DNA of 64,000 bases. Origin: Phlebopus portentosus. Lineage: Eukaryota > Basidiomycota > Agaricomycetes > Boletales > Boletinellaceae. The position numbers and the translations under genes are program-made. Under the pieces are notes generated by a model, which did not search any database, had not been told where the DNA came from, and saw nothing but the letters and a program-made list of their open reading frames with translations. Each line of letters opens with the position of its first letter. Within the stretch, counting starts at the first letter, position 1. Below, one piece after another: positions 41,018 to 53,804 of this stretch. The stretch spans positions 2,575,769 to 2,639,768 of the forward strand of contig JAYXKI010000004.1 of NCBI GenBank assembly GCA_037892935.1. Reading direction: 5' to 3'.

Positions 41018-42418
41018 CGACAGACATGCTACCTTCATACGCTGTCCTTGATGGCTCTTATATATTGATATTTTGGATATGAGAAAAGGCACTTACCAGA
41101 AATTAATTTGTGGATTTAACGACATGTTGTTGAGCAAATGATAACGAAATCGTAGAGGCTTCCTAGCTTCATGGGATCTGCGACCAGAACCTCAACTAAA
41201 ACCTTGGCCAACGAATTCCGAGAAAGCGCGTCATACCTCAATTGAGATTAGAGTAGGGATTTACTTTCTATTTGGTCGCGGGCGATTCTTGGAGCGAGAG
41301 CACGTTTGTCATGCTCTGGCTCTCGTATCGAAGTACCCGAAAGCTGCAACATTGCGCTTTTGCTAACGCTTTCCCGGCATCCTCGTTGCGCGCAGGAAGC
41401 ATCATATTTCATGCTCGTCGTCAAATATCATGCCATCATGCTGCCTGACATCGGACCAATGTTCTCTTTCGTGCTGCTGTACGGGTGATGCCGTGATGTG
41501 CAGGACAGCAATGATGCATCCGGTCTTTGTTTTGCGCCCGTGTGATCCGTTGGCTTTCCTTGTTTTTCTTGTGCCCGGTCGTATGATGAATATCGTTGCC
41601 AGGGTGGGAAGAGACGTTCTCACAGCTGAAGCATCATCAACGATGGCTAGCATGAACTAGCTATTCGACCCTTTTTCACTCAGGAATAGCCTGACTCAAT
41701 CTTGATGTCGCGAAACGGTCGTGAGGAAAAGACTGATTATTTTCGAAAGATGTCGGACGTCAAAAGGCATCGTATCTATCAAGACTTGACCAGTGTGCAG
41801 ACCCGTAGACTTCGCAAGAAATGGTGCTCGTTCCTAGGCGTTCGGGTGAGATGCGCTCATACAGAACTCACCAATGCGGAATACAACGCGCACAAGTTCA
41901 GAAGGCAATGGTGGATCCTATTTCGAGAGGGATTCAAGAGTGATTTGGAAACATATGCGTAGGACTGTGTCGTGTTGGAGTCCTTGATAAACATTAGATA
42001 ATAAACTGTAATCAGAATGGCTACAACGGACAATGATCATACCACTGAGGCTCGACTGCGAAGGACGAAGGTATCCTTTCCTGTCACCTGCAGTTGTCAT
42101 GAAGGAGATCACTCCGTCCTATTTTCTACAGATATCGGCCAAAGTAAAAACGCCGGGCAGCGCCAACATCACAAGCATGATGCTGCGGTGGGCTACGCGA
42201 ACTCAGTCAATAGATTTCATCTATCGCTTTGCTACACAACCACGTTGATTCCATCAAAATAATTGCTGTGCCAGAAAGGATCTTAAAACCATGCATCATC
42301 CGTATGATATGCTCGAAAATTGTTAGCCAACTTGAACCGTCATGGATTCGGAGGTCCGACTCGCTTTCCCTAAAGCTTTCGATTCCAGCCGAAATTTTTT
42401 AGGCAGTTTTCTACCGTA
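41018..42418. other. Intergenic, no supported gene
   Basis: Contains an unrecognised 87-codon ORF (41,702-41,962) rich in basic residues. No splice partners or motifs support it. Confidence 0.4.
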
Positions 42419-44280
42419 TGCAAAAGGTACGTGACCCATCCCTTCTCTCGTTCCTGGAGACCCTCAATGTCGATCAAGTTGTGCTATTGACCTTATTTTG
42501 GTACAATTACCGTAAGTCTTGGAGGTTATCTCTAGTCTGCCGCCCTCTGATGCACAGTCAAGTTCTCACATTGGTTGATGAGGTTCGTCTCATGACCCAA
42601 TCGGTATTGACTTCTTTGCTCACCTTCTGTCCCTAGGTCAATCTTATATGGGTAGGCTTTTCCACAGATATTATCACATACAATTTCTGAATGATGCCGC
42701 GGAAGCGGAGACGGTGGAATATGGGAACTATGTTTTATGCCATTGTAAGACTATTTATGTCAAGATTATTATAACATTTTTACGTCTCTAATTTAGACGC
42801 GCTACCTGTCAGCAGGGGTGCTCTTGTATGAGAATTCTTCCATCCATTTCAATCGTTCATTCACATTTGTTCAGGTACTGGGCAACGATAAGAGGTGAGT
42901 TGTTCAGCACAGACTTGTTGACGAAATCAGACTGGCAGTAGATTCTTTCAGGACAGAGAATATTACGTTCTCAGATGCGATGTTTTTGCCCGAATCTGGC
43001 GATTATTGTTTCAAATCTGGCCAGAGATATTGCCAAGTCCCTCCAAGGCAATGCGACTATTTTTCATGTAATTTCAGGTTTGCTCAAGATTTCAGGTACG
43101 ATTTTACTCTGTTCCTCGTCGAAGATAACCTCATTCTCAGGCTTTCGGTAAATAGAGGAGGTAGGATCGGGTAAATTGGCTCAAGTCACACACCCCTCAT
43201 ATCTTGATAGAAGATTTTCTTGGAACCCACGTTCTGTTTTATACATCAACCATTATCGTCGGGAGTGCCATCTGTAAGCTGTTGTGTTCTCATCAAATAT
43301 CAGCATACTTTGATGTTTGTAGGCCTGTCACAAGCTCGAACCTACGTTTTGTACGGGAAAAGAAAGAAGCTGTTGATTCTTTTCTGTGCCATCGACGTCA
43401 TACTAATGATCCTATTCGTCGGCGAGGCAATTCTTGTTCAGCTCAAGTCAGTTATCTTTCCCACTTCGGTCTGGCACAAGGTGTGAGCTAAAATCGACTA
43501 AACCTTATTCTAATCGACAGTCATCGTGCTGGCGTTACAAGTCCTATCCCGGCTCCTCGGATCATACGAGTACCTTCTCTGTTCAGCTCTCCCATAATAG
43601 GATCGACGCAAAACGCACTTTATTCACCTCTGGTTTGGCTGCCATTTCTCATATCTGAAGCAATAACATTTCTCCTCGTAATTCGGAAAGTATGGATGTA
43701 TAGGAAAACAGACACACCAGCCCTTCTATGGCGTGTCGTCTGGTACAATATATCTCATTTCATCGTGTACGTCCTTTCGTTTCTCATAGCGAAGCATGGA
43801 TTTTTGTTCAGATGGCACAAGTCTCTCTATCTGTTGTTCGCTCGGAATGAGCACGGTTCCAATAGATCTGGTATTCAAGACACACCATGTAAGTGTACAG
43901 TCTTGTTGTCGGACGTGTTGTGAGGTCTCACAATGTTCCAGACATGGGATCTAGCGAACACGCATCTAATGTTATTGATAGTTACGCTCGGAATTATGGC
44001 TCCAAACATGCTCCTACATCTGAAAAAGCAGCTTGATAATCCATCCCAACTACTTACTGGCTTCTCGAATGAGTCGTTGTCGTTCCATGCAACAGTTCCG
44101 GGTGATTTGGTGAGTCTCGTCGCCTTTCTATATATTAATCCAACACCCGGTTGCCTCGATTTACCGACAACTTACCAATGCCGTTCCAGGATGGGTTCGA
44201 ACTTGAAGATATTGGTGGAAGGGATAGTAGAATTTCGCATGCGGAACTGGCACATTGCGACTCGGATTTATCCGTCCTGA
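42419..44280 (+). CDS. Probable DUF6533-type multi-pass membrane protein, exons only partly resolved
   Basis: A series of small exons in different frames gives the pattern of basidiomycete DUF6533 proteins. LTLVDE joins to VNLIW over an intron at about 42,583-42,637. RRRWNMGTMFYAI (about 42,709-42,747) joins to TRYLSAGVLLYE (from about 42,799). Later come ARTYVLYGKRKKLLILFCAI (about 43,333) and WLPFLISEAITFLLVIRKVW (about 43,640). Seven membrane segments are expected. Function unknown; receptor-like topology is only a family guess. The start at 42,419 and end at 44,280 are approximate, and a pseudogene cannot be excluded. Confidence 0.5.
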
Positions 44281-44415
44281 TCTGACGAGACAACATATTT
44301 GACCGTTCTGTATGCAGTAAACTAGTGCTATTTATCAGAGCACGCTAGAATATATCGAGGTGAAAATGAACACATTAGATGACGAATATATATTCAAGCG
44401 CTTAACGAAATTTGA

Positions 44416-46120
44416 TTATCGACTCAGCCATCCAAGCAACTTCGCTTTGAATCCCGCTTTTTCCTGCTCCGCCTTCTTCTTTGCACGCCTAGAGCGGTTA
44501 TTTACTGTCTCTGTGAATCGTTCTTGGGAGGTAGTAGAAGCCGATGTCGACGCAAATGTCTCCGTTGGAGCCGGGTCTGGGTCTTCGGGCTGTCGTACCA
44601 CCGGTTTCGAATTTGAAGGAGCGTCGACCTGTTGAGGGGATGATTCTGGAGAAGCTGTCTTTGATACCGCCTTCGCAATCTCGGTAGACGATTGGATTGT
44701 TTTTGCGTTTGGCTGTGCCCGAAGCAAGCTTGAGCGTGCGAAAGGTCGTTCTAGGCTCCCCTCTTCCTCAGATGTTAGTGCTCTGGGTTTATCCCACTTC
44801 GGCTTCGTTGGCTTCGGTCGTTCTACTTTTGCACGAGAGGTTGAAACATCTGATTCTGAAGCAGTAGACGTCGTAACTGCTTCAATTTGTTCGGGTCTGA
44901 CTGGTGCCTCCCATTCAGGTATCATGAATTTGCCATCTCGATATGTTAGTCCATGCTCCAGGTGGCCGAGGTCCCGTAATCTCCTCCTGAATCGAAGCAA
45001 CGCGCTGCTCATGTCCCGTGTCGCCAGCCGAACAGTTTCCGCTTTCTTTGTCTCCTCCGACAATCCGTCAGAACTCTTTGCTTCTGGTTCCGCTTCAAGG
45101 TCGGAAAAGTGATAATGCGGATAGAAGCCAGCCCAGCGGATGAACGCATGCATTAGGCGCGTGCGCTGTTCTGGAGTTCTCAAGCTCCGCATTCTTTTGT
45201 CGTGAAGGTGCGGCATGTTAACTTGATAGTCGGGCTTTATCCGTATGACACATTCATAAGCATCGACGGAGGGCGAAGTCGCAACTTGACTCGAATCGTC
45301 GTGCACCCCGTCGTCCAGCTTCGTCTCAGAAGACTCCAGTGCCTTTTCCACGGAATCAACGGCTTGTTCAATACGCCCGTCCGTACCGATGTCCTGCGCT
45401 GCCATACTTGTGGCAGTCAATGGGAGCAAAAAGGGTTGAATTTCTTCGAGACCAACGCCGCCCTCGAGCTGTCGCGAACGATCCCAGTCGAGCGGTGCGT
45501 TCAGCATTATCTTACCTGAACTTTCTCCTTGAAGAGCATCCTGAACTTTTTCAACGCTCGCGTCATCATAGAATGTGATGAAAAATGTAGTCAAGTAGTC
45601 GGTAGGAGAGTCTTTGTCCTGCACTTACGAGCAGTTAGGACACGTACAAAGCATCTGGCAAACGACGCACTCTTAAGATACGAAACTCGCGTATACGCCC
45701 AAACCGTTGCTCAAGCTCTCGCACTACCGCAAGGGTGCCGGGAATATGTTTCGATTTGCGTCCCGTAGTAACAACGATACTCGGAGATGAGCTGGTTCTG
45801 CCCGACTTCTTGCTCTGTCGTTCCGTATCCTCGTTGGCCTCGATTTCGTCGTGTTCGCTTACTTCCTCAGCGACATCTTCCAGAGCATCACCTTGAGAAA
45901 CAGAGGGGCGATTGGCATTGTTCACAGACGCGCCGAGAACAGCCTCCCAGCTAGCCGCGCCCTTCGTTGCAGCAGCACCAAGGACAGCAGGCTGAGGTTG
46001 CGAGTCGCTCGTCGCCGGCGCTGATTCTACAGTTGCCAAACAACGCCGAGTAGTAGAAGAAGGTGCGTTCCATCGCAGTAAGGAACTGGCAGCCACACGG
46101 CGAAGATAACGAGCGTACAT
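44416..46120 (-). CDS. Probable mitochondrial protein with RRM-like segment
   Basis: Exons 46120-45671 and 45618-44416, intron of 52 nt; 550 residues. ATG 46120 gives MYARYLRRVAASSLLRWN, a basic amphipathic mitochondrial targeting sequence; an upstream in-frame ATG at 46189 would add a hydrophobic stretch. After a disordered acidic part, VVRELEQRFGRIREFRILR joins to DKDSPTDYLTTFFITFYD, resembling the beta-1/beta-3 strands of an RNA-recognition motif. The C-terminal half is disordered and ends in a basic helix (RAKKKAEQEKAGFKAK). Likely a fungal mitochondrial RNA-binding or expression factor; no named orthologue recognised. Divergent with the next gene. Confidence 0.65.
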
Positions 46121-46262
46121 CGGCGTGACCGACAAAAAGACAACGAGAACGAGAAAATCAAAAATAAATCGAATAAACCAGTTTTCCATCACGTGCGTAA
46201 GTCACCGGAACTCCGATCGCGTAGTAGACCGACTCGGAGTCTTCAAGTTCCACCCACCCACC
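46121..46262. promoter_or_regulatory. Short divergent promoter (142 bp)
   Basis: Lies between the start codons of two genes for mitochondrial proteins, so a shared bidirectional promoter is likely. No clear TATA box. Confidence 0.5.
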
Positions 46263-47860
46263 ATGCATATGGCCATGTCCAGGCTGCTGCTACTTGGTAT
46301 ATCTAAACGTTCTGCAGCAACGGGAAATCTGGCACGCAGACACGCTTCGTCCTTCGCAAAGTATAATTGGGAGGTAAGCTTACTTGTCTGTCTTGGGTCT
46401 ACTGCCTCGTTAAAGGCGTGAACAGGACCCGCTTAATATTGAATCCTTGCTCTCAGACGAAGAGATAGCTATCAGGTGCGTACCTTTCTGACGCCCAGTA
46501 TCATAAAACCGATGATACCGCGTGATCTCAGGGACACTGCGCGGGCTTACTGTCAGGTCCGTTTCGCGCCAAAGCTGTCTGGCTCTGCCTCACACAGATT
46601 CACTTCCTTAAGGAGAGGCTACTCCCTCGAGTCCTCGAGGCCCAACGAACTGAAAGTATATCCTATGCGGTCTCCAATTCATATTCTGTCTAAAAGACTT
46701 GTGCAGAATTTACTCCAGAGATTCTCCCCGAGATGGGCGAGCTCGGCCTTCTTGGTCCAACCATCAAAGGTTATGGATGCGCAGGCGTAAGTAGTGTAGC
46801 GTATGGACTTATCGCGCGTGAGGTCGAACGGTATGTTCTTTATTGGCCCATCCTCTGACAGACGGATACTGATTCTGTCTTAGTGTAGACTCCGGATACC
46901 GCTCTACCATGAGCGTTCAATCCTCGCTCGTGATGCATCCCATTTATGCATTTGGGTCAGATTCCCAAAGGGAGAAATACTTACCGCGCCTCGCAAAGGG
47001 TGAACTGATTGGTTGCTTCGTATGTTCATCCCTTCCTTTCGATTGTTTCCTTACCTAACGTTTGTCTACAGGGACTCACTGAACCGAACCATGGTTCAGA
47101 TCCCGCCGGAATGGAAACAACAGCGGAGGACGTCGATGACGGTTTTATCCTCAGTGGATCTAAGACATGGATCTCTAATGCCCCCGTTGCCGATGTACTC
47201 GTCATCTGGGCACGTTGCAAATGGGACTCCAGGGTTCGCGGCTTCCTTATCGACCGTTCGGAAGGACAAATGTCTGGTCTGGAAACTCCTGCAATCAAGA
47301 ACAAGCTCGCGCTACGCGTTTCACTTACAGGGTCTATTTTTATGGATAACGTTCACGTACCAAGAAACGCACTACTCGAGGGAACGAATGGTCTAAAGTC
47401 AGCATTTTCTTGTCTCAACAATGCTCGGCTTGGGATCAGTTGGGGAGTTATGGGTGCTTTGGAAGATTGCATCGCGCGGTCACGCGAATACGCCCTCGAG
47501 CGTAAGCAGTTCAATCGCCCACTGGCTTCTTTCCAACTCGTGCAGAAGAAGCTCGTCGATGCGTCGACAGCATCCGCTCTTGGCCTCCTTGCCTCGCTGC
47601 AAGTTGGACGTCTGAAGGATCAAGAAGGCATGCTTGCACCTGAGATGATCTCGCTTGTTAAAAGTGCAAATTGCATTGCGGCCCTTCAGCATTCACGAAT
47701 TGTTCTGGATATACTTGGCGGAAATGCATGTGCGGATGAATACCATGTTGGACGGCATGTCGCGAACCTGCAAGTCACGAACACTTACGAAGGGACTGCA
47801 GATGTCCATGCACTTATTTTGGGAAAGGCGATAACAGGACATCAGGCATTCGCTAATTGA
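46263..47860 (+). CDS. Glutaryl-CoA dehydrogenase, mitochondrial
   Basis: Seven exons: 46263-46373, 46426-46475, 46532-46556, 46613-46655, 46707-46830, 46884-47019, 47072-47860; 425 residues, phases all consistent. The FAD enzyme converts glutaryl-CoA to crotonyl-CoA in lysine and tryptophan breakdown in the mitochondrial matrix. The N-terminus ([20 protein letters not shown]) is a targeting peptide. Family marks: [40 protein letters not shown] (FAD binding), and [20 protein letters not shown] with the catalytic Glu of the TYEGT motif. Length and motifs are those of an intact gene. Confidence 0.92.
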
Positions 47861-48330
47861 TATCAATGTACATAGAAGGAGAAAACGCTTAAGGTCAAAC
47901 AATGCAAATGTAGCTGCAAGTCATTTCTCCTATTGTCTTGATTTCCGACCTGGTAAGTCACTTCCTGCTTCAAAAGGCTCCTTCGACCCAAGGAAGCTTA
48001 TGAACAGAGAAGATGTACACGAATATAGCACTTGTATTCTTCCGTTGCTTACTTCTGATTTGTCTATGTCCATTTCACGAGAAATGCTCCAATGCGAGCG
48101 TAAGGCTTAGCCTCATTGAACAATAAGGGGAAGATATGGCCGTGGTATCTTTTCTACGTCCCTCAAATGACACAGAAACACATAACAATATTTGATAGAA
48201 TCACTAGAATGTACGCCAGGAGACTTGCTCCGGGTAAAATACAAGTACTCGTACAGAAGAACGCGTCATTCCTGCGTACATATATGAATATGGCACGTAG
48301 AAAATACAATTTCATACTCTGGATACCGGC
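47861..48330. other. Convergent 3' intergenic region
   Basis: Between the stops of the dehydrogenase and tyrosinase 1; nothing recognised. Confidence 0.5.
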
Positions 48331-50582
48331 TTAGTTATCGTCCAAACCATACCCTCCTACTTTTCCATGCGTGACAGACCGATGCACTTCGGGTGTATGG
48401 CGTCTGGGGAATCCTTCAAATCCACCTCTTGGCTCCTGCCTTTCACACAAAGCTGAGCATAGTTTCACCTGAAGGGACGGTAATTCATCCAGGGGAACTT
48501 CTGTACCATCCACCTGTCGTCATAAAATGAGCATATCAGTGGGACCCGCGAAAAAGGATGCAAAGAATCACGTACGAGTGCGCAACGCCAGTGCAAATGT
48601 TTCTTGAGATACGCTCTTATGTCTTCAACATTGTTGATATCCTTCCCCTTCTGCATCAGTACGCCTATGGAAATTATCATTAATTGGGATTGCAGACCGC
48701 TGCAGGGATTCAGCTTACGCGTAAGAGGGACATGACCAGTGATTGTTTCCCCTGCAGCTTCGCTCCTGCTACAGTTCGCACATTGGCCACTAGTATTTCT
48801 GAAGATACCAACATCGCCAACCCGTTCAGGCGCGAACATCCAGTTCCCTGATGGAACAGTGTCGGTGAGGAAGAAGTGAACGTAGCCGCTACCTGCGAAC
48901 TGATAAGGGTTGACTATGACTGTTGCAAACCAGTCATGGTAGCGATTGGGATAACGAGGTGGATTAGATGGATGAGCGGATTGGTCATGTCCAGCTGGAA
49001 TCAGAGTATCAGTCATTTCGTGCATGTAACAAAAGGATGGAGACGGAGTGGTATTTAAGCAATACATACGGTTTGCCGGAGGAACACCGGGGGCACGAGA
49101 CTTTGATTGGACCAATGACGCACTAGGTTCGGCCGTCTGGGCAGCTCCCGAGATGCCGGATTGGGGCCCGTAGAGATCCATGACGGCTCTCATGACGGTT
49201 TGTCGCAGCTCTTCGGGGCTGGCGCCCGTGTTGCTAACTTCAGGGTAAGTATATCCAAATGACTTAGTGTCGCGTGAGTTGGCCGATATCCAATAAGTCA
49301 CATCGTCGATATGAAACGGTGTAAGGTCTGTATTAACGTCAATTTGCTTTCCTGGCGGGACTGTAAAACTGCCGTCCTCAGACGAGCCTGGAACAACCCA
49401 TAGAGTCGGGTTGAGGGCTTGCCACAGAGAAAGAAGTCTATCAACCTGTTCATCGAAAATTGATTAGAGAAAATCCACGCTCCATGAGTCTAATTACTTA
49501 CATTCGTGTGGTGAAGGAAAAAGATCGGGTCAAAGCCCGCCATAGGAATGTTTGCCATGTGCCCATTGCCACCAATGAGGACGTGAACCTGATCGTGAAT
49601 TGACTCCAGACTGTTTCCAGAACTTGTATGGTTCGAAAAGGTAATCCAGTCCTGATTGAACGCGAGCAAATCGAACGTATTGTCACGCAGTTGCTCACCG
49701 CGACTATCCATGGCACTAAATTACTCGCAGAATTAGTAACACAGGAGATACGTGAATAATGGATAATTTTACTTCTGTACCATGTCTGGCTGGCTTTTTG
49801 CATCCGCATTGTTTGAGGTTGGATAACGCAATGTCTGCGGCCAAACGGCGAACGTGCCATCGAAAGACGGGTCAATAGGACGGAATTTGTAACCAAGGAG
49901 TGGATTTCTGATGTTCCTCTTCTCTCCTCCAGGGGCAGAGACGACTGAGACGGTCTCAGTAGTGTTCAGAAGTGGGTGAAGCGTGGTGTTTGCTGCCCAA
50001 TCGTAGTAACTACAGCGCTGACACTAAGCATCAGGGATCAACGAGCAAAAAGGTGCTTACGGCTGACGAAGACGCTTTAAGGCTTCTTGATATTTGTTTC
50101 TCAGGGCCGGATTTTCGTAGGAATTCGCGATCAAGGATGCTTGGTCCCAGACTACTTGCTAATAGACTTCTCGATCAGACTCAGTTGCCTTACCTATTCC
50201 AAATGAAAATATACCTCGTAGAGGGCAACGTATGGACGATGCCAGGTTGGAAAAATGACACTTCCATGGGTGCAGTACCCACCGAAGGTGGGATTGTTCA
50301 GCCCCTGAACGTTGTCCCATGGAATGTAGGGCTTTCCATGGATACCTGTAAATGAAAGATGTAAAAATCATGGAACACAGCACGGGAGAAAGAAAGTAGC
50401 AAACCTCCGATTTGGAAGAAACTGGTCAGTACAGACTGCTCGTCGTTCTGTATACGGTCGAGTGCCAAAAGATAGAGATTCAGAACATCAGTATCTTTGA
50501 CGAAGTCGTCGAAATTCTTGCGGAGAGGGACGTCAGTGCCAACAGCTGGAATACCTGTTACGTGAAAGTGTTTGGAAGTCAT
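48331..50582 (-). CDS. Tyrosinase 1 (type-3 copper polyphenol oxidase)
   Basis: Nine exons with eight short introns; start ATG 50582 ([10 protein letters not shown]), stop TAA 48333-48331. It oxidises mono- and diphenols to quinones for melanin. CuA ligands: His in GIHGKPY, His in [11 protein letters not shown] (the Cys two residues before gives the thioether bond) and His in PTWHRPY. CuB ligands: the two His of [11 protein letters not shown] and the His of [10 protein letters not shown]. The C-terminal lid domain has the CANC pair and TYWISA...FGYTYPEV pattern of mushroom PPOs. It ends [17 protein letters not shown]. No signal peptide, as for cytosolic mushroom tyrosinases. Close paralogue at 56,482-54,209 in the same direction. 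Confidence 0.92.
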
Positions 50583-51529
50583 AGCAGAAAAGCAGGTTGT
50601 TATCGAGAGTGTCAAAGGAAGAAAGCACAGTGCAGAAGAGCGGTCAAAAAAGAGCGCCTTTTAAACACGGCGGGTTATTTTTGCGGATAAAACGACGTGC
50701 ACCCATGACAAAACTTCGAACAAGTAGACGTGCGTCCGGTTGAAACGGGATCGCTACAAGGATAGATCATGAGTCTAGCAGTTTTCGGCTGGAGAGAAGA
50801 TGGAGTCCTAACGTTTTATTAGATCGGAACTGACAGCATCCCATAGAGTGATACAAGTTGGTCCGTGAATGAAGACCGCTCAGGCTGTACACTCTACAAT
50901 GTTTGGTAATGACACGACGCAATGGATTTCGCCAGATAGTTGATCTAACGAGTAATGAGAGCTTGCCGCAGGTTGCTTTTGGCTTTTGGCCTCCTTAAAC
51001 AAGGGATAGAATAGAACGAGTCGAAACAAGTTGGCATTCCCACAACTTACGAGCAAACAAACATGTGACTTGAACTTGCATTAATCAATGGTCCGGGTAA
51101 GATCTTCAGCTCGACACGGAACTGAGGTAATTGTGCATCACTTCATATTTCAAATTCTGGAACAGGTGTATCCACATCGTGATGAGATCAAATAGAGAGC
51201 TGCGGGGAACCTGTTCTTTCGCTCCGTCTGACGCATCACGAGTCGCTTATTGTGAATTTGCACTGAAACAAAGCACTGTCTCCAATCGGTCCGCGTATTA
51301 TCCACCGGGGGTGCCTACGTTCGCCACAGAACCGGTCTTCTCTTTCATTTCCCTCGCCAGAAAAAAGCGTGATATGTGCATTTCTATCGTCAATCTATAT
51401 ACATTTTGTCTAGTCAATGTAACATAGGAGCGAGAAATGGATTTTATGTGTACTCTACAAAGCATCGAAACATTGGATCTGTCCCAGCGGAAGGCAGGAG
51501 TGAAAGCATGCGCCATGAAGTCATTACTG
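50583..51529. other. Tyrosinase 1 upstream region
   Basis: Promoter space between tyrosinase 1 and the stop of the MFS gene; no element could be named. Confidence 0.5.
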
Positions 51530-51686
51530 TCAGATCCTTCCATCTGCAACTTCCTCATCTTGTACCCCTTCACTTTCACCCTCCTCCTCCTCCTCCTCCT
51601 CCTCCTCCTCCTCCTCCTCCTCCTCCTCCTCCTCCTCCTCCTCCTCCTCCTCCTCCTCCTCTTCCTCCTCCTCCTCCTCCTCCTCC

Positions 51687-51721
<35 letters not shown>

Positions 51722-53804
51722 CTCCGCTGACCTCCACGGGACCTCCGGCAACCTCGATCCAATAATAAGTGTCATTATGACCAGAGTGATCATGACACCA
51801 TAGACCATCAGTCCACCCAATCTCCTCCACACCATAGCTGGCTCCGCATTACCAAGCGTCGCAGTGACCAAGATACTCTCTGGCAAAGGGTCCGCAACAG
51901 GTCCTCCGTTCCCAGGAACTCGGGACCCGGCGTCTTTCCCATATTCCCATGCAAGGCCCTTCGCAAATAACGCGGACGCAGAGTACGGACCGACACAACG
52001 CATTACAGAAACCGTACACTGCGCTATCCCGTTGACTGCCCCAAGTGTTCTCTTCCCTCCACGGGTTTTCTTTGACTCTCGTGGCTCCTCTGCCGTGGAC
52101 AGCTTCCGATGGTACTTGTAGTCTTTGTTGCCAGATTCCGATGTAGGGACAAGCGTCGCACTAGATGAAGAAGAAGCTATCACTGGCCAAGGAGATGGAA
52201 GTGCACAGATTCCTTCAACTGGCTTGACATGAGGCTTCAGAGGAATAGCGCTGGCAGCGGCTGTAATACTGATAGAAAGAAAGAGCAAATTTAGCCATGC
52301 ATTCAAGCAATGATAAAACTGAGCGTACAAAATAAAAACGCTCCCATAACACATATTCAAGAGAAGCGTCAACGCAAGCTGTAGCGTGACCAACGCAATC
52401 AATAGCGGATTCAATCTGCCATCGCCCATTGCTTCACCTCTCGTGCCTGCTGCGGCGTCTTCGGCTCGCACCACGGCGCTCATGATAGGAAACAATGCGA
52501 AGATGGGGCAAGCGCTTGCGATGCCAACAAGATACACCTTCTTGTTACCCCACCGCTTCGTTAACCTCGCAAAGAAGCCTACTTGAAACACGCCGTTTGC
52601 GAATCCCAAAACTGCCAAGAATGATCCAATCGTACTCGGAGGAAGCGCGAGACCTCCTAAAGACCGCGGAGAGGCATAGAATGTCGGCTGAAGAGCACGA
52701 TATGCGATGTCCAGCAGGGAAAGAAGCGCATATGCCGTAGTAGATAGAAGAACTGGGCGAGTGAGGAGACATTTGAGGGGTAAAGCATCGGGAATCGAAC
52801 TAGCACGCGAATCATGTCCAGGATCGAGCTTCAGCGGGTCGAAGCGGGATGAACGAGATTTCATCCGAGATTTGAGACTGCCAATGAAGCTCCGAAAAGT
52901 AAAGCCTGTCGGATTCGTCTCCTTCAATAAGAAGAGGGTCACGAGCCACGCCAATATGCTGAATGTCGCAGGAATTGAGCAAGGCAAGAAATACGGGTGC
53001 CTCTTCAGGAAACTACTCTCCCCGAAAAGACCTGGAAAACGTTCTGTCGGATGCGAGAGAGCTCCGCCGATCAAAGGTCCGATAGTAGCACCTGTCGACC
53101 AGGAAATAGGCTGATATGCGAACGCTCGTGCAACATTCGTCGCGTCTGTCATCTCGCCCATCATGCTCTTCACGACACCGATGTTGCCGTTTAATGCCCC
53201 GTTCTTGCCGATTCGGGATGATTAAGTGAGATATGAAGTGGTGAGGTAATGACAGGAAGCAACACACCAGAGAACGAGCAATCACGAGAGCAGGAAACGA
53301 CCTTGCAATCCCGAAACAGAACATAGAAAGCGAGAGACCTGCGAGTCCAACAAGAATAACGGGCTTACGACCGACACGATCTGATATGCGAGACCAGTGC
53401 AGAACTGTCATAGCCTGGGTTGCAAAGAATATGCTTTGCTGATACGAAAGTAAATCTATCGGAAGCAACTGCCGAGGGTTGCAAAACGCACCATAATGCC
53501 AACATAATACGCAACCTTCTTATCGTCGCCCTTTGTCACGCCTGTCTCACGAATGAGTTGTGGGATAAAAGGGTAGATGACCTGAAAGAATTGAAATAGG
53601 ATGAATAGCAAGCTAAACGGACTAGCATACATGAAGACACACCTGCGAAGACATAGGCTCTGCGAGCTGGAGCACGAGAGTGATAGAAAACTGGCCCCAC
53701 GGAATGGGAGTCTCCTTGACTCGTCGTTCTCGCTCTCGTACAGGAAGCTCGTAACCTTGGACCGAGTTGTGCAAAAGAGGAGTCTCTTCATCGGTGACCG
53801 TCAT
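51530..53804 (-). CDS. MFS transporter with poly-Glu C-terminus
   Basis: Start ATG 53804 (MTVTDEETPLLHNS, a di-leucine-like acidic sorting motif). Several short introns; the last large exon starts at 53203 and ends at stop 51530. Typical order: WGQFSITLVLQLAEP (TM1), SIFFATQAMTVLHW, the MFS motif RISDRVGRKPVILVG, NGNIGVVKSMMGEMTD and GATIGPLIGGALSHP. The second half has GFANGVFQVGFFARLTKRWG and LGAVNGIAQCTVSVMRCVGP. Related to fungal drug:H+ antiporter-like or vacuolar transporters (YCR023C type); substrate unknown. A 60-nt stopless segment (52328-52269) looks like an intron that is in frame. After the last membrane helix the protein runs into about 48 Glu residues. It lies between two tyrosinases. 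Confidence 0.8.
51580..51725. repeat. CCT/CTC trinucleotide microsatellite, coding for poly-Glu
   Basis: About 48 units with a few CTT interruptions; on the minus strand (GAG)n in the MFS reading frame. Gives long artefact ORFs (Pro, Leu, Arg, Gly) in other frames. Confidence 0.95.

Noticed and set aside
45595..45645. 25-nt intron (GTGTCC...GTGCAG) in the mitochondrial protein gene
   Set aside because: Too short; the GTGCGT donor at 45,670 gives a 52-nt intron and a better RRM-like join.
51376..51830. Long poly-Pro, poly-Leu, poly-Arg and poly-Gly ORFs on both strands
   Set aside because: All are other-frame readings of the CCT/GAG microsatellite; only the Glu frame continues a real protein.
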